From: Brevibacillus sp.
Lineage (GTDB): Bacteria > Bacillota > Bacilli > Brevibacillales > Brevibacillaceae
Assembly (NCBI GenBank): GCA_029240815.1
Contig: JARDZO010000029.1
Coordinates: 1 to 41,041 of the forward strand
DNA: 41,041 nucleotides
Direction: 5' to 3'
In this document: positions 16,398 through 25,234 of the stretch, piece by piece
Position numbering within the stretch: the first letter of the stretch is position 1
How the letters are laid out: every line of letters starts with the position of its first letter
Position numbers and translations under genes: made by a program
Notes under the pieces: model-generated
The model's input: the letters and a program-made list of their open reading frames with translations, nothing else
Database searches by the model: none
Told to the model about the DNA's origin: nothing

Positions 16398-17660
16398 ATG
16401 AGAGAAACCGTGTTGAAGTGGGGAAGCCAATCAACCACGTGGTTGTATTTGCTTTTGGCCTATCCTGTCATTGATTATGTGTTGCGGAAAATTCTACCGA
16501 TTCCCGTCGTTTCGTCTTTTTGGGATGAGGCACTGCTCCTCGTTCTGCTGGTGTTTACTTTCGGCGCTTTCTTGCAAACCAACCGAACCATGCCTGGAAT
16601 CAAGCATTTGCTCAGTTCTTTTTTTGTCCTTGGCCTTGCCATGATGGTAACGGACATGGCGAACTGGGATGCTAGCTTGGAAGGATTCCGCTCGGTCTAC
16701 CAGTACATCATCGCCTTTTTGATGGGCTTCTACCTCCTGCAGTCGCCGGAGCAGCTGGACAAGCTCATGAAAGGACTCGCACTCGTCGGCTTTTTGGCAG
16801 CGCTGGTCGGTGTCATGCAGGTCGCGGTCGGTGTGAAGACGCCTGAATCATGGGTACAGGAAGGTGAAGCGATCACGACCCGCGCCTTCTCGTTCGTAAC
16901 CAGCCCGAACGTTTTGGGTAGCTATATGGCATTGATCGCACCTGTGGCCGCTGGGCTGTTCGTGAAAACCACCGGCAAAAAAGAAAAATGGCTCTGGGCT
17001 GTCGTTACGCTGACTACCTTGCTCGCACTGCTCCTGACTGGATCACGCGGCGCCTGGTTCGCTCTCGCCTTTGCCCTGTTCATTTGCTTCTACATCTGGA
17101 ACAAACGGATCGCCGGTTATTTGGTGCTCGCAGGCATCATCGGGCTTGTGGCACTGTTCTTCGTTCCGGAATCTGTCCCGATGGTAGGGACAGTGAAAAA
17201 CCGGATTTTCACGCTGTTCACACCTGAATACTTCGAATCCAGCAGTCAAGGCGGACGTGTGGGCCGGTGGGGAGAAGCGTATGATAAAATGAGAGTAGAG
17301 CCCTTGTTCGGAGTCGGACTCGGTCATCACGGAGGAGCAGTTGCTTCCAGGCATTTTGGAACGATTTATTCTGACAGCTACTTCTTCAAGAGTCTGGCGG
17401 AATACGGCCTGATCGGAATCATTATTTTGATCGGTCTGGTCATCTCCATGCTGAAGTATGGAGCCGGGCTTGTTCGCAAGCTGCAAGGTTCGCCGCACTT
17501 TTTCTCCGTGCTCGGACTATTCGGCGGGTTGATTGCGGTAGCGACGCACAACCTCGTGGAAAACATTTTCGAGGTGCCGTTCATGGCCCTCTATTTCTGG
17601 CTGTTTGGCGGCTTCCTCTGCGCTTTATTCGTCGACCAGACACAAAATAAAAGGTGGTGA
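16398..17660 (+). CDS. O-antigen ligase (WaaL/Wzy-C) family membrane protein
   Basis: 420 aa, about 11 membrane segments. Wzy_C-type features: TSPNVLGSYMALIAPVAAG (about 168-186), LLLTGSRGAWFALAFALF (about 211-228), and a large outer loop with GRVGRWGEAYDKMRVEPLFGVGLGHHGG and then SYFFKSLAEYGLIG (about 285-335). Family members polymerise or ligate polyprenyl-linked glycans on the outer side of the membrane. GGAGG precedes the ATG. The stop TGA lies inside the ribosome site AAGGTGGTGA of the next gene, so the two are translationally close. Acceptor and glycan are unknown. Confidence 0.88.
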   Translation: MRETVLKWGSQSTTWLYLLLAYPVIDYVLRKILPIPVVSSFWDEALLLVLLVFTFGAFLQTNRTMPGIKHLLSSFFVLGLAMMVTDMANWDASLEGFRSVYQYIIAFLMGFYLLQSPEQLDKLMKGLALVGFLAALVGVMQVAVGVKTPESWVQEGEAITTRAFSFVTSPNVLGSYMALIAPVAAGLFVKTTGKKEKWLWAVVTLTTLLALLLTGSRGAWFALAFALFICFYIWNKRIAGYLVLAGIIGLVALFFVPESVPMVGTVKNRIFTLFTPEYFESSSQGGRVGRWGEAYDKMRVEPLFGVGLGHHGGAVASRHFGTIYSDSYFFKSLAEYGLIGIIILIGLVISMLKYGAGLVRKLQGSPHFFSVLGLFGGLIAVATHNLVENIFEVPFMALYFWLFGGFLCALFVDQTQNKRW

Positions 17661-17664
17661 ACCC

Positions 17665-19293
17665 ATGCGCCGCAATCCTATTCTCCAAACCATAAGCTGG
17701 GCGCTGTACGCCATCGCCCTGTTTCTTATTTACCATTTGCTTGTAAAGCCAGCGTTTCTTGATTTGACATGGATCGCTTTACTGATCTTCCTGCCGCTGC
17801 TCGCTTTTTGCTACTATGTGATCCACCCCGCAGAGCGTCGTCAGGTGCTTGTGTTTACCATCGGCTTCTTGCTGCTTGATCGGGCTCTGACCCGTGTAGA
17901 CGTAAAAACCACCGTAGCTCTTTTGATTGGCGGTGCTGTCGCGGTCATTGTGATCGCATTGCTCGCAAAATGGTACGGTCGCCTGAACTGGCTCGCAGTA
18001 GGCTCACTGGTGTTGATCGCGGTTCTGGCCAATGTCACGTTCAACCGCGATACACTGACAGCTCTGAGCCATTTTACAGTGCAATATGAATCGGACCGCC
18101 TGTACAACGGCGATTGGGTAGATTACTTCCCGACGACGCTGTACGACGTCGATGGCGATGGCAAAATGGAAATCATCACCTACGGCAATGCCGAGGAGCT
18201 TCCATTGCCCGAAAAAACGGATAAGCCAGGGACAGAAGAGGAGAAAAAAGCGCTGGCAGACAAGCTGCGGCACTTGCAGCCTGAGCCTGTCGCCCTCTAT
18301 GCTCTGACCTGGAAAGACGGCAAAATGGTGCGCATGCCAAACGATCAGATTCCGGAAGAGACCATGACGCTGATCAAGGAAAAACTGCCGACGGATTACC
18401 CTGGCTTCCCGTATTACACGATGAAAGACGGTCAGCTCGTGCCGAACGTGCAGCGACAACCGTATTCGGAAGGCATGATGCAGGCCGGAACGACTCCGTA
18501 CCGCGCTTTTGTTCTCGATATGAACAATATCGCCGACCTGCTTGCTGAAAACAAAGGCAGCATGGATGTCCGTCATGAGTTGGGAACAAAGTACAGAGAT
18601 CTGCACATCACAAACGGAATGGTGACAGGTACTTATGATGGCAAACCATTTGGGGGCTCGACAAAAGCCACCAAGCTGTTGACTACCATGATGCTGCCTG
18701 ATGGACGCGAAGGGCTGATTGTTTTGGGCGAGCATCTGAGTGTGATGGCTGTCGAACCGGATGGCACAGTGACAGAAGCATATAAGCTGACCCGAAAGGA
18801 AGCCGAGCTCGCCACAGGGGAATTCATTCCTGCCGATATTGACCACGACAAAGTAGATGAGCTTTTGGTCGCTGGCAGACCTTCGTACATCTTGAAGCCA
18901 AAGCCTGACGGCACGTGGGACATTTTGTGGGCAAGCGCAGAGAGAGACAAGAGCTTTCGATTCTCCAATTTCGTCGCGATTGGCAACGACGAGAAGCCTG
19001 AGATTGTAGCCAAGGCGAAAAGCTGGGTGAGCACCACAGATGCGCGTTACCTGTCTGGCTATGACTATACGCCTGAAGGGTTGAAACAAAACTGGCGCAT
19101 TTACTTGCCGCTGATCAACGTCCAAATCGGTGACATCGATGGCGACAAACAAAATGAAATTGTTGCCGGCATGGAGAATACGCATCGCATTCTCGTCTTC
19201 AAAGAGCACAACATTCCGGTATTCACGCTCACGATCATTCTGTTCGCGGGACTGTTGGGATATGGAGTCGTAAGGAGGTTTCGCCATGCGTAA
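17665..19293 (+). CDS. Membrane-anchored FG-GAP/VCBS-repeat protein
   Basis: 542 aa from the ATG at 17665, just behind AAGGTGGTGA. Five hydrophobic segments fill the first 135 residues, then comes a large polar domain, and one segment (about 516-536) is followed by a short basic tail RRFRHA. Three calcium-loop-like motifs of the FG-GAP/VCBS kind are present: DVDGDGKMEIITYG (about 161), DIDHDKVDELLVAG (about 390) and DIDGDKQNEIVAGM (about 489). These suggest an outside beta-propeller-like domain that may bind calcium and glycan or protein. It sits between the Wzy/WaaL-like gene and a lipoprotein gene and overlaps the latter by 8 bases, so the three probably work together. No described function is known to me. 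Confidence 0.75.
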   Translation: MRRNPILQTISWALYAIALFLIYHLLVKPAFLDLTWIALLIFLPLLAFCYYVIHPAERRQVLVFTIGFLLLDRALTRVDVKTTVALLIGGAVAVIVIALLAKWYGRLNWLAVGSLVLIAVLANVTFNRDTLTALSHFTVQYESDRLYNGDWVDYFPTTLYDVDGDGKMEIITYGNAEELPLPEKTDKPGTEEEKKALADKLRHLQPEPVALYALTWKDGKMVRMPNDQIPEETMTLIKEKLPTDYPGFPYYTMKDGQLVPNVQRQPYSEGMMQAGTTPYRAFVLDMNNIADLLAENKGSMDVRHELGTKYRDLHITNGMVTGTYDGKPFGGSTKATKLLTTMMLPDGREGLIVLGEHLSVMAVEPDGTVTEAYKLTRKEAELATGEFIPADIDHDKVDELLVAGRPSYILKPKPDGTWDILWASAERDKSFRFSNFVAIGNDEKPEIVAKAKSWVSTTDARYLSGYDYTPEGLKQNWRIYLPLINVQIGDIDGDKQNEIVAGMENTHRILVFKEHNIPVFTLTIILFAGLLGYGVVRRFRHA

Positions 19294-20104
19294 ATCGACA
19301 AAGGCATGGGCATTGCTCGCCGCCCTTTGCACGGCCTCCCTGCTCGGCGGCTGCACATATGAGTCAGGGACAAAAGCATTTGCTTCCACCAACTTCGACA
19401 TGAAACCGGAGCAGACGACAACGGCACAAACCGAGTCGGCTGCAGAATGGATGAAAACGGCCCTGGAAAAAGGGAAAACGGATAAAGAAGCACAGGCCTT
19501 CTGGTACAAAGGCCACGTGATAAACAGGATCCTCTCTCGCTCTACGACAAGCATGTTTGACGGGGCCGTCATCAACGGCAAAGGCTACAACGTCGGTACC
19601 CGCATTGCTGCGCAGCCGTATACGTATTACCGTATCAACGACAAACGCTACATCCGCGCCAATGAGTACTGGGTGACTGCCCCGGATGAGCCACTCGAAT
19701 TTGATGTACTGAAGGGCTTCGAGGATTGGCTGCCCTTCATGGATCGGGCGGTTCAATTGCCAGATGAAAAAGCAATCGGTGTGGTATGCGTCCCGTTCCA
19801 GTTGAAGATGACCGGCGCGGATTGGCTGAAGAACAGTCGAAGTCCCTTGTTTGAGCCGTTGAAAAAACAACTGGGCGATCGTCCAGACCTCGATTACATT
19901 TTGAAGGAATCCACGATCAAGACAACATTCTGGTTCGGCAAGGAAGATCGCTTGATCCACCAATACGAGACCTGGATCATCCTACCACTTCCTGAAGCCG
20001 GTACCATGGACCAGCAAGTTAAGTTTAATCTGTACAAGTATGGAGATACTGGCGGCATTAACATCAAGGAGCCGGATGAAGTGGAAAAGTATTTGCTGTA
20101 CTAA
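19286..20104 (+). CDS. Lipoprotein of unknown function
   Basis: 272 aa. The signal peptide ends in a lipobox, LLGGC, with the lipid-bearing cysteine at position 23, so the protein is held on the outer face of the membrane. AAGGAGG precedes the ATG. It starts inside the last codons of the FG-GAP gene (8-base overlap). The mature part contains no family motif I recognise. Its middle has many tyrosine and aromatic residues (AAQPYTYYRINDKRYIRANEYW near 111-132). It is followed by a terminator, so it ends the three-gene unit that starts at 16398. Confidence 0.8.
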   Translation: MRKSTKAWALLAALCTASLLGGCTYESGTKAFASTNFDMKPEQTTTAQTESAAEWMKTALEKGKTDKEAQAFWYKGHVINRILSRSTTSMFDGAVINGKGYNVGTRIAAQPYTYYRINDKRYIRANEYWVTAPDEPLEFDVLKGFEDWLPFMDRAVQLPDEKAIGVVCVPFQLKMTGADWLKNSRSPLFEPLKKQLGDRPDLDYILKESTIKTTFWFGKEDRLIHQYETWIILPLPEAGTMDQQVKFNLYKYGDTGGINIKEPDEVEKYLLY

Positions 20105-20138
20105 TAAAAAAGCCTGCTGCATCGAAATCGCAGCAGGC
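20105..20138 (-). terminator. Terminator of the MFS gene (minus strand)
   Basis: GCCTGCTGC pairs with GCAGCAGGC (9 bp), followed by a run of T on the minus strand. On the plus strand the T-run is missing, so it works mainly for the leftward transcript. Confidence 0.8.
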
Positions 20139-20152
20139 AAATGGATCAGGAT

Positions 20153-20179
20153 CTGACGGCAATCGTCAGGTCTTTTTTT
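20153..20179 (+). terminator. Terminator of the O-antigen-ligase-like operon (plus strand)
   Basis: CTGACG pairs with CGTCAG, then GTC and seven T. It is next to the terminator of the opposite strand, so two one-way terminators lie side by side. Confidence 0.75.
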
Positions 20180-20189
20180 CTTTGTTGAA

Positions 20190-20258
20190 TCACCCCACCC
20201 GCACCGTTCCCTTGCTTGTCCCTGTCAGCTCGCCGTCATGAAACGTTAGTGTTCTCAT
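20190..20258 (-). CDS. Possible 22-aa peptide overlapping the MFS stop
   Basis: ATG at 20258 shares ATGA with the stop of the MFS gene. It reads MRTLTFHDGELTGTSKGTVR then VG and stop at 20190. GGGAGAGAGCAGG precedes it. The overlap suggests translational coupling. It could equally be the remnant of a longer gene cut off by a deletion. No family is recognised. Confidence 0.3.
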   Translation of the reverse strand: MRTLTFHDGELTGTSKGTVRVG

Positions 20259-21409
20259 ATCCTGCTCTCTCCCGTTTCCTTTGTCCGCCAAAGAAACAGA
20301 CTATACCCAAAAGCCACGAGTGAACATACAGCCATCGCCATGTAAAGCGCCCCTCCCCCAAACTGCTGGAACACCCATCCACCTGCAATCGACCCAATGA
20401 TCCCGGAAATGCCGAAAAACAGAACCGCCAGCACCGTTTGCCCTGTCGCTTTCCACTCCTCAGGAATGATTCGGTACAAGTACTGGATGGTTGCCGTGTA
20501 AAAGATGACGAAGGTCACACCCTGAGTGAGCTGTAGATATACGACCCACTCAGCTGAAGGTGCCAGAGCGCACAGTACGTAACGAATCGTGTAGAGAGCT
20601 GTGGCCAACGTTATCAGCTTGATCTCGCTCCACTTTTGCAAGATACGGGCACTAAGCGCAAAGAATGCGACCTCGCTGATCGCCGCCAAAAACCACGCTT
20701 GCCCCACTGCCCCTGTACTTCCGCCGAGGCTCTGCACAAAGACGCCGAGAAAGCTGTCGTTGGTCCTGTGAGGGGTCGCCGCGATGAGCACCAGCAAAAA
20801 GAACTGGAGCGTCTTTGGATAAAAGAAAAATTGCTTCAGCTCCTGCCTGGACAGCTTTTTGCTGCTGGCTGGCGCATCGGAGACGACAAGAACAAAGACG
20901 AATGCAAGCAAGCCATACCCCAAGAAGAGCCATGCCAACCGATCCATCCCCAACTGATCTACTGTCCACCCGATGATCAAAGACGCTGTAGCATAACCGA
21001 TCGCCCCGAAGGTCCGGACGGAGCCAAAGCTGATCTGATGCTCTTGGGCTTTCCGGTAATTCAAGCTTTCAGTCAATGGATCAGTGGGTAGCAGAAAAAA
21101 GTACATAGCCCCGACCAAGAGAAACAGAAAGGAGAAATGGTCTGTAGTGAAAAGAAACATGCCCGCCGCAATTGAGGCACCCAAGGTAAACAAAATGACT
21201 CGTTTGATCGTCTTGTACTTATCACTAACCATCCCCCAAAACGGTTGAGACAAGATTCCTACAAACGAGCCGAATCCCACCATCATCCCGATTTGGCCAG
21301 GAGTTACCCCTCGGAATGTCAAATACACGGGTAAAAACGAAATGAAGATCGACAAAAGGGAAAAATAAAAAAAATTATACGCACGCAAATTCAATATACC
21401 CAGCTTCAC
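20255..21409 (-). CDS. MFS transporter
   Basis: 384 aa, about 12 membrane segments. The first segments read YFSLLSIFISFLPVYLTFRG, and the conserved loop 2-3 motif is partly kept as GILSQPFWGMVSDKYKTIKR (about 50-69). GSVRTFGAIGYATASLIIGW near 128-147 is typical of the MFS_1-like group (HcaT/LacY type). The substrate cannot be deduced. It is transcribed leftward after the glycosyltransferase gene at 21488, with a hairpin in between. Confidence 0.85.
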   Translation of the reverse strand: MKLGILNLRAYNFFYFSLLSIFISFLPVYLTFRGVTPGQIGMMVGFGSFVGILSQPFWGMVSDKYKTIKRVILFTLGASIAAGMFLFTTDHFSFLFLLVGAMYFFLLPTDPLTESLNYRKAQEHQISFGSVRTFGAIGYATASLIIGWTVDQLGMDRLAWLFLGYGLLAFVFVLVVSDAPASSKKLSRQELKQFFFYPKTLQFFLLVLIAATPHRTNDSFLGVFVQSLGGSTGAVGQAWFLAAISEVAFFALSARILQKWSEIKLITLATALYTIRYVLCALAPSAEWVVYLQLTQGVTFVIFYTATIQYLYRIIPEEWKATGQTVLAVLFFGISGIIGSIAGGWVFQQFGGGALYMAMAVCSLVAFGYSLFLWRTKETGESRI

Positions 21410-21436
21410 CGTGAACGCTCACCTGTCTTTACTAAA

Positions 21437-21463
21437 ATCCCCCGCAACCTGTGGCTACGGGGG
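21437..21463 (-). terminator. Weak hairpin terminator between GT4 gene and MFS gene
   Basis: CCCCCG pairs with CGGGGG across about 14 bases, followed by GATTTTAG on the minus strand. The tract is short, so termination is probably partial. Confidence 0.45.
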
Positions 21464-21487
21464 TATTCGTTTCTCCTATGCTCAAGC

Positions 21488-22834
21488 TTAATCCAGAATG
21501 TCCTCCATGAGTGCAGCGAGCTGTCTGGCCTGCTCACGCCGCTCATACGGTTTGACCCTTTCTGCAAAGTCTGCGCCGCGCTGAGTCTCGTTACTGACCT
21601 CCTGAGCTTTCCATTCTTTGTACAACTGTAAATACGCTTGTTTGACCGCGTCTTTTTCCTCGGGATCGGCTACTTGTCCCAATTGGAACTTCTCAATAAT
21701 TTCTGTCGCTTCCCCCGCTTTGTTTAACGCGAGGATTGGTTTGCCGATTCCCATGTACTCGTATAGTTTTCCTGGGATGTACGCTCCAGCGTCAGCAGAA
21801 ACATCGCCAATCAGCAGCAGAGCGTCTGCCCCTTTCATCAAACCCAGCGCTTCCTTGTGCGGCAAATTGCCTAACTCCCTAACGATCTTCCCTAAACCAA
21901 GCTGCTCTACGCAGTCGCGATTTTCGGAATAACCCGGATAGTCAAATACACCTGCAAAACTGAGCAGCAAATCGTTTTGATCGACCTCACCAGCGTCGAT
22001 GAGCTCGCGGATGGCATGCAGGAGCAGCCTCGGATTGCGCTTTTGATACAAGATCCCGGCGTATACCGCGTGAAATTTCCCTGTTGCCACATGGTTCGGC
22101 TTCAAACCATCAAAATCGGCCTGATCAAATCCGTTGTAAATCAGCTCGAGACGTTTGATACGCTCCTGATGCTTGGCCTGAAAATTCTTTGCAAAGGTCG
22201 CCGTGACAGTGGTAATCGCATCTGCCTCCAGCATGACATCTGCCTCCATCCTCTCTTCCATCCGTTCCCGCCAACCTATGCCAGAAGTATGCATATTTTG
22301 TGTCCACGGATCGCGGAAATCAGCTACCCACTTGGTGTCAAACTCACGGGCAAGCTTGCGAGCGACCAGATGATTCGTTACCGGACCCGAAGTCGAAAAG
22401 ATCACGTTGATTTTTTCCTGCTTCATGATTTCCCGCCCGAGCTTTACAGCGTTTGGCATCCACAGAATCTGATCATCTGGGATCAGCAAGTACGGCTTGG
22501 CTTTCTTCAACACATTGACCATTTGTTTTTTCAACACCGTCTTAACGGAAGGCTTGGTAGCCTGTCCCCCCCCGGATGCTGCAGCCGGTGCCACAGCGGC
22601 TCCTCTTTTCGGCAGTGCCTGCCATTCCTTTGCCCGATGGATCGTCACCTCAGGAGGCAGCTGAGCCAAGAGCGAAGGATCTAATGTGGCGTGGTACGCT
22701 GGCTCTACCGTCAGTACATGTACCTTCCAGCCAAACTCCCCTAAATATTTAGCCATTTTCAACGGTCTTGGCACTCCGCCACCACCGATGGGAGGAAAGA
22801 TGTAGCATATGATCAACACGTTGTGGTCATTCAT
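21488..22834 (-). CDS. Family 4 glycosyltransferase
   Basis: 448 aa from the ATG at 22834; the longer open frame has no good ribosome site, though the site for 22834 (AAGGACGG) is only moderate. The GT-B N-terminal domain starts VLIICYIFPPIGGGGVPRPL, a donor/acceptor loop found in surface-glycan GT4 enzymes, and has KWVADFRDPWTQNMH near 180-194. The C-terminal domain has HAVYAGILYQKRNPRLLLHA, MKGADALLLIG and YEYMGIGKPILALN, with the sugar-nucleotide site region. A Ser/Ala/Gly-rich linker (about 85-97) is unusual. It probably adds one sugar to a lipid-linked glycan of this locus. Confidence 0.85.
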   Translation of the reverse strand: MNDHNVLIICYIFPPIGGGGVPRPLKMAKYLGEFGWKVHVLTVEPAYHATLDPSLLAQLPPEVTIHRAKEWQALPKRGAAVAPAAASGGGQATKPSVKTVLKKQMVNVLKKAKPYLLIPDDQILWMPNAVKLGREIMKQEKINVIFSTSGPVTNHLVARKLAREFDTKWVADFRDPWTQNMHTSGIGWRERMEERMEADVMLEADAITTVTATFAKNFQAKHQERIKRLELIYNGFDQADFDGLKPNHVATGKFHAVYAGILYQKRNPRLLLHAIRELIDAGEVDQNDLLLSFAGVFDYPGYSENRDCVEQLGLGKIVRELGNLPHKEALGLMKGADALLLIGDVSADAGAYIPGKLYEYMGIGKPILALNKAGEATEIIEKFQLGQVADPEEKDAVKQAYLQLYKEWKAQEVSNETQRGADFAERVKPYERREQARQLAALMEDILD

Positions 22835-22893
22835 TTTGTAACCGTCCTTGTCCTTTTCATTTTCCTCTAAACGATACCATAAGTGCTGTCTTA

Positions 22894-22922
22894 TTGCGAA
22901 TCTATCAGGCATCTGCTATAGT
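22894..22922 (+). promoter_or_regulatory. Promoter of the plus-strand glycosyltransferase
   Basis: TTGCGA (22894-22899), a 17-base spacer and TATAGT (22917-22922), about 38 bases before the ATG at 22960. Confidence 0.6.
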
Positions 22923-22959
22923 GAAAATGGCTTTCTTACTACGATTCGGGTGAAATTAG

Positions 22960-24093
22960 ATGAGCAAATTACGAGTCCTCCACGTGATTGGTGGGGGAGA
23001 ATTTGGCGGAGCGGAACAGCATATCCTCAATTTGGTCTCCACTTTTCCCGTTGCGGAAGTGGAGGTAGCAGTCGTTTGTTTTTATGACTCCCTCTTTGCC
23101 AGCAAGCTGAGAGAAGCGGGAATCACCGTCTTTACACTGGATCAGTTCGGACGGTTTGACTTGCGCCTGCTGCGTGCACTACGGGATACGTTCCAGTCGT
23201 TTGAACCAGCAATTATACATACTCATGGCATCAAGGCCAATTTCTTTTCCAGACTGGCATCTCGCGGGATGGGTGTCCCGCTGCTGACAACCGTTCACAG
23301 TTTCTTGCGCTACGATTATGCCAGCCCTCTCGCTTATGCGATCGTCAGCCTGATGGAACGAGGCACCCGTCAATGGAACCGACACTACATCGCTATCAGC
23401 GAGGCATTGGCGAGCATTCTCCGTGAACAGGGGATTCCCGCTCGTGACATCAGCGTCATCTACAACGGGATGGACTTATCTCCTTACCGTCAGACTCAGC
23501 TGCGCGCTGAAAATCGGGCCCGCCTGCGCGAAGAGTGGGATATTCCAGAGGATGCCTTTTTGTTTGGAACGGTAGCACGCTTCGTTCCGGTCAAAGGGTT
23601 GCCTGTGCTCGTCGATGCGTTCGCCAAAGTGGTACGAGACACTGACTCCACTGCTTATCTGGTGCTTGTGGGCGATGGTCCAGAACGCGATGGTCTGGAA
23701 AATCAGGTTCGCCAGCTCGGTCTGGAATCGCAGGTCCGTTTCGCTGGCTTCCGCCAGGACATCCCTGCGTGCCTGAACGCCTGCGATAGCTTTGTTCACT
23801 CTTCCTTTTACGAGGGACTGGGCTACACGATCATCGAGGCTATGGCATCGGAAGTACCCGTCGTGGCCAGCAATGTAGGAGGCGTCAAAGAATTCGTCTT
23901 CCATGAACAGACTGGTTTGGTCGTGGAACCGGGCGATCCATCAGCCCTGGCCCAAGCCATGGGTCAATTGCAGAAATCGAATGAGCTACGACAATCCATG
24001 GTCCAAAATGCGCTGGAAAAAGTCGAAACCTCCTTTACGATTGAACTGATGACCGAAAAGATCTTGTCCCTGTATCGCAAATTCTTACATTAA
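22960..24093 (+). CDS. Family 4 glycosyltransferase
   Basis: 377 aa. GT-B fold. The N-terminal acceptor domain starts LRVLHVIGGGEFGGAEQHIL, and IIHTHGIKANFFSRLASRG lies at about 83-101. The donor domain has GTVARFVPVKGLPVLVDAF (about 205-223), LVGDGPERDGLENQV, and SSFYEGLGYTIIEAMASEVP with the EX7E-type glutamates (about 284-303). The ribosome site is weak (GGTGA). It is divergent from the other GT4 gene at 21488 and has its own promoter and terminator. Donor sugar unknown; surface polysaccharide synthesis is inferred from neighbours. Confidence 0.88.
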   Translation: MSKLRVLHVIGGGEFGGAEQHILNLVSTFPVAEVEVAVVCFYDSLFASKLREAGITVFTLDQFGRFDLRLLRALRDTFQSFEPAIIHTHGIKANFFSRLASRGMGVPLLTTVHSFLRYDYASPLAYAIVSLMERGTRQWNRHYIAISEALASILREQGIPARDISVIYNGMDLSPYRQTQLRAENRARLREEWDIPEDAFLFGTVARFVPVKGLPVLVDAFAKVVRDTDSTAYLVLVGDGPERDGLENQVRQLGLESQVRFAGFRQDIPACLNACDSFVHSSFYEGLGYTIIEAMASEVPVVASNVGGVKEFVFHEQTGLVVEPGDPSALAQAMGQLQKSNELRQSMVQNALEKVETSFTIELMTEKILSLYRKFLH

Positions 24094-24095
24094 TA

Positions 24096-24138
24096 AAAAG
24101 CACGACTCGCAGATCCAGAGCGCTCGTCGTGCTTTTTT
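24096..24138. terminator. Terminator after the GT4 gene
   Basis: AAAAAGCACGAC pairs with GTCGTGCTTTTT around a longer loop, with seven T following on the plus strand. It ends the glycosyltransferase transcript before dppA. Confidence 0.88.
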
Positions 24139-24237
24139 TCATGCAAAAATTATTCGTTGTTGCCTCTCGTTGGACAATCTGGTTAACATAGAACTGAGGC
24201 AATTTACTGAATCGTACGTGAAAGGATGAAAAAACAG

Positions 24238-25065
24238 ATGAAAGTATTTCTCTCCGTTGACATGGAAGGGATCTCCGGAATTGTCGATAACACTTATATT
24301 AATCCAGATGCAGGTGTGAACTACCAGCGTGGCCGTCAGTTCATGACCGATGATGCCAACGCGGTGATCGAAGCAGCGATCGAGGCAGGCGCAACAGAAA
24401 TCCTGGTCGCGGACAGCCACAATACCATGAATAATATTTTGTGGGAGTCTCTGAATCCAAAGGCGAAGCTCCTGGCTGGCTCTCCACGTAATTACTCCAT
24501 GATGCAAGGGTTGGACGACAGCTTCGACGCAGCCCTCTTCATCGGTTACCACACTCGCCAGGGCGTACCAGGCGTGCTGAGCCACACCATGTCCGGCGTG
24601 ATTCGAAACTTGTACATCAATGGACGCGTAGTCGGTGAATTCGGTTTTAACGCAGTGTACGCTGGACTGTATCAAGTACCGGTATGTATGGTCTCTGGAG
24701 ACGATCTCATCGCTGAAGAGGCAAAGGAACTGATTCCCGGCATTGCCACAGCGGTCGTCAAAAAAGCAGTATCCCGTACCGCTGCTACCTGCCTGTCTCG
24801 TGCAGAAGCTACTGCCGAATTGAAAAAGCAAACGAAGCTCGCTTTGGGCAACGTGAAACAAATCGCACCTTTCCAAACAGCTGTACCTATGGAAATGGCT
24901 GTTCAATTCTGCCATACAGGACAAGCTGAGATGGCAGCCATCGTACCAGGCAGCCGCTACGAAACAGAAACGGGTACGGTCTATTACACGGCACATGATC
25001 AACAGGATCTGTACACTACGATGCGTGCGATGCTCAATCTGGCAGCTGGCGCTGAATTTTTCTAA
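24238..25065 (+). CDS. dppA: D-aminopeptidase, DppA (M55) family
   Basis: 275 aa from ATG 24238; an ATG 12 bases earlier lies in the ribosome site itself (AAAGGATG). M55 zinc peptidases release N-terminal D-amino acids; DppA of B. subtilis acts on D-Ala peptides. Seen: the N-terminal MKVFLSVDMEGISG with metal-binding SVDMEG, VADSHNTMNN (about 59-68), GLDDSFDAALFIGYHTRQG with the metal-binding His (about 87-105), and GEFGFNAVYAG. Unlike in B. subtilis, no dipeptide-transporter genes follow; a terminator does. It may recycle wall peptides. Cytoplasmic, probably a ring-shaped decamer as in the family. Confidence 0.92.
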   Translation: MKVFLSVDMEGISGIVDNTYINPDAGVNYQRGRQFMTDDANAVIEAAIEAGATEILVADSHNTMNNILWESLNPKAKLLAGSPRNYSMMQGLDDSFDAALFIGYHTRQGVPGVLSHTMSGVIRNLYINGRVVGEFGFNAVYAGLYQVPVCMVSGDDLIAEEAKELIPGIATAVVKKAVSRTAATCLSRAEATAELKKQTKLALGNVKQIAPFQTAVPMEMAVQFCHTGQAEMAAIVPGSRYETETGTVYYTAHDQQDLYTTMRAMLNLAAGAEFF

Positions 25066-25132
25066 ATTAGTAAACCTCTATCGAGGCCTCCTCAAGGATG
25101 AGCGACCGCGGTTTAAATTCCCGTACGTTCAA

Positions 25133-25180
25133 AAAGGGTGGGGAAACGAGCTGGCCGCTCACTTCTCCATCCTTTTTTCT
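25133..25180 (+). terminator. Terminator after dppA
   Basis: AAAGGGTGGGGAA pairs with TTCTCCATCCTTT (13 bp, two G-U pairs) around a 17-base loop, followed by a T-run. About 70 bases after the dppA stop. Confidence 0.75.
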
Positions 25181-25189
25181 TTCCATCGA

Positions 25190-25225
25190 AAAGAAAAACA
25201 GACCCCGTAATGCGAGTCTGTTGGC
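25190..25225 (-). terminator. Terminator of the cold-shock gene
   Basis: ACAGAC pairs with GTCTGT, followed by TTTTTCTTTTC on the minus strand, just past the stop of the csp gene. Confidence 0.75.
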
Positions 25226-25234
25226 TTTTTGTGG

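Noticed and set aside
18004..19581. 525-aa minus-strand frame
   Set aside because: It lies opposite the FG-GAP and lipoprotein genes, rich in Arg, His and Cys as expected of a mirror frame.
25066..25132. Possible fifth, decayed copy of the dispersed repeat
   Set aside because: TTAGTAAAC and TTTAAATTCC match the ends, but the middle shows no alignment I can defend.
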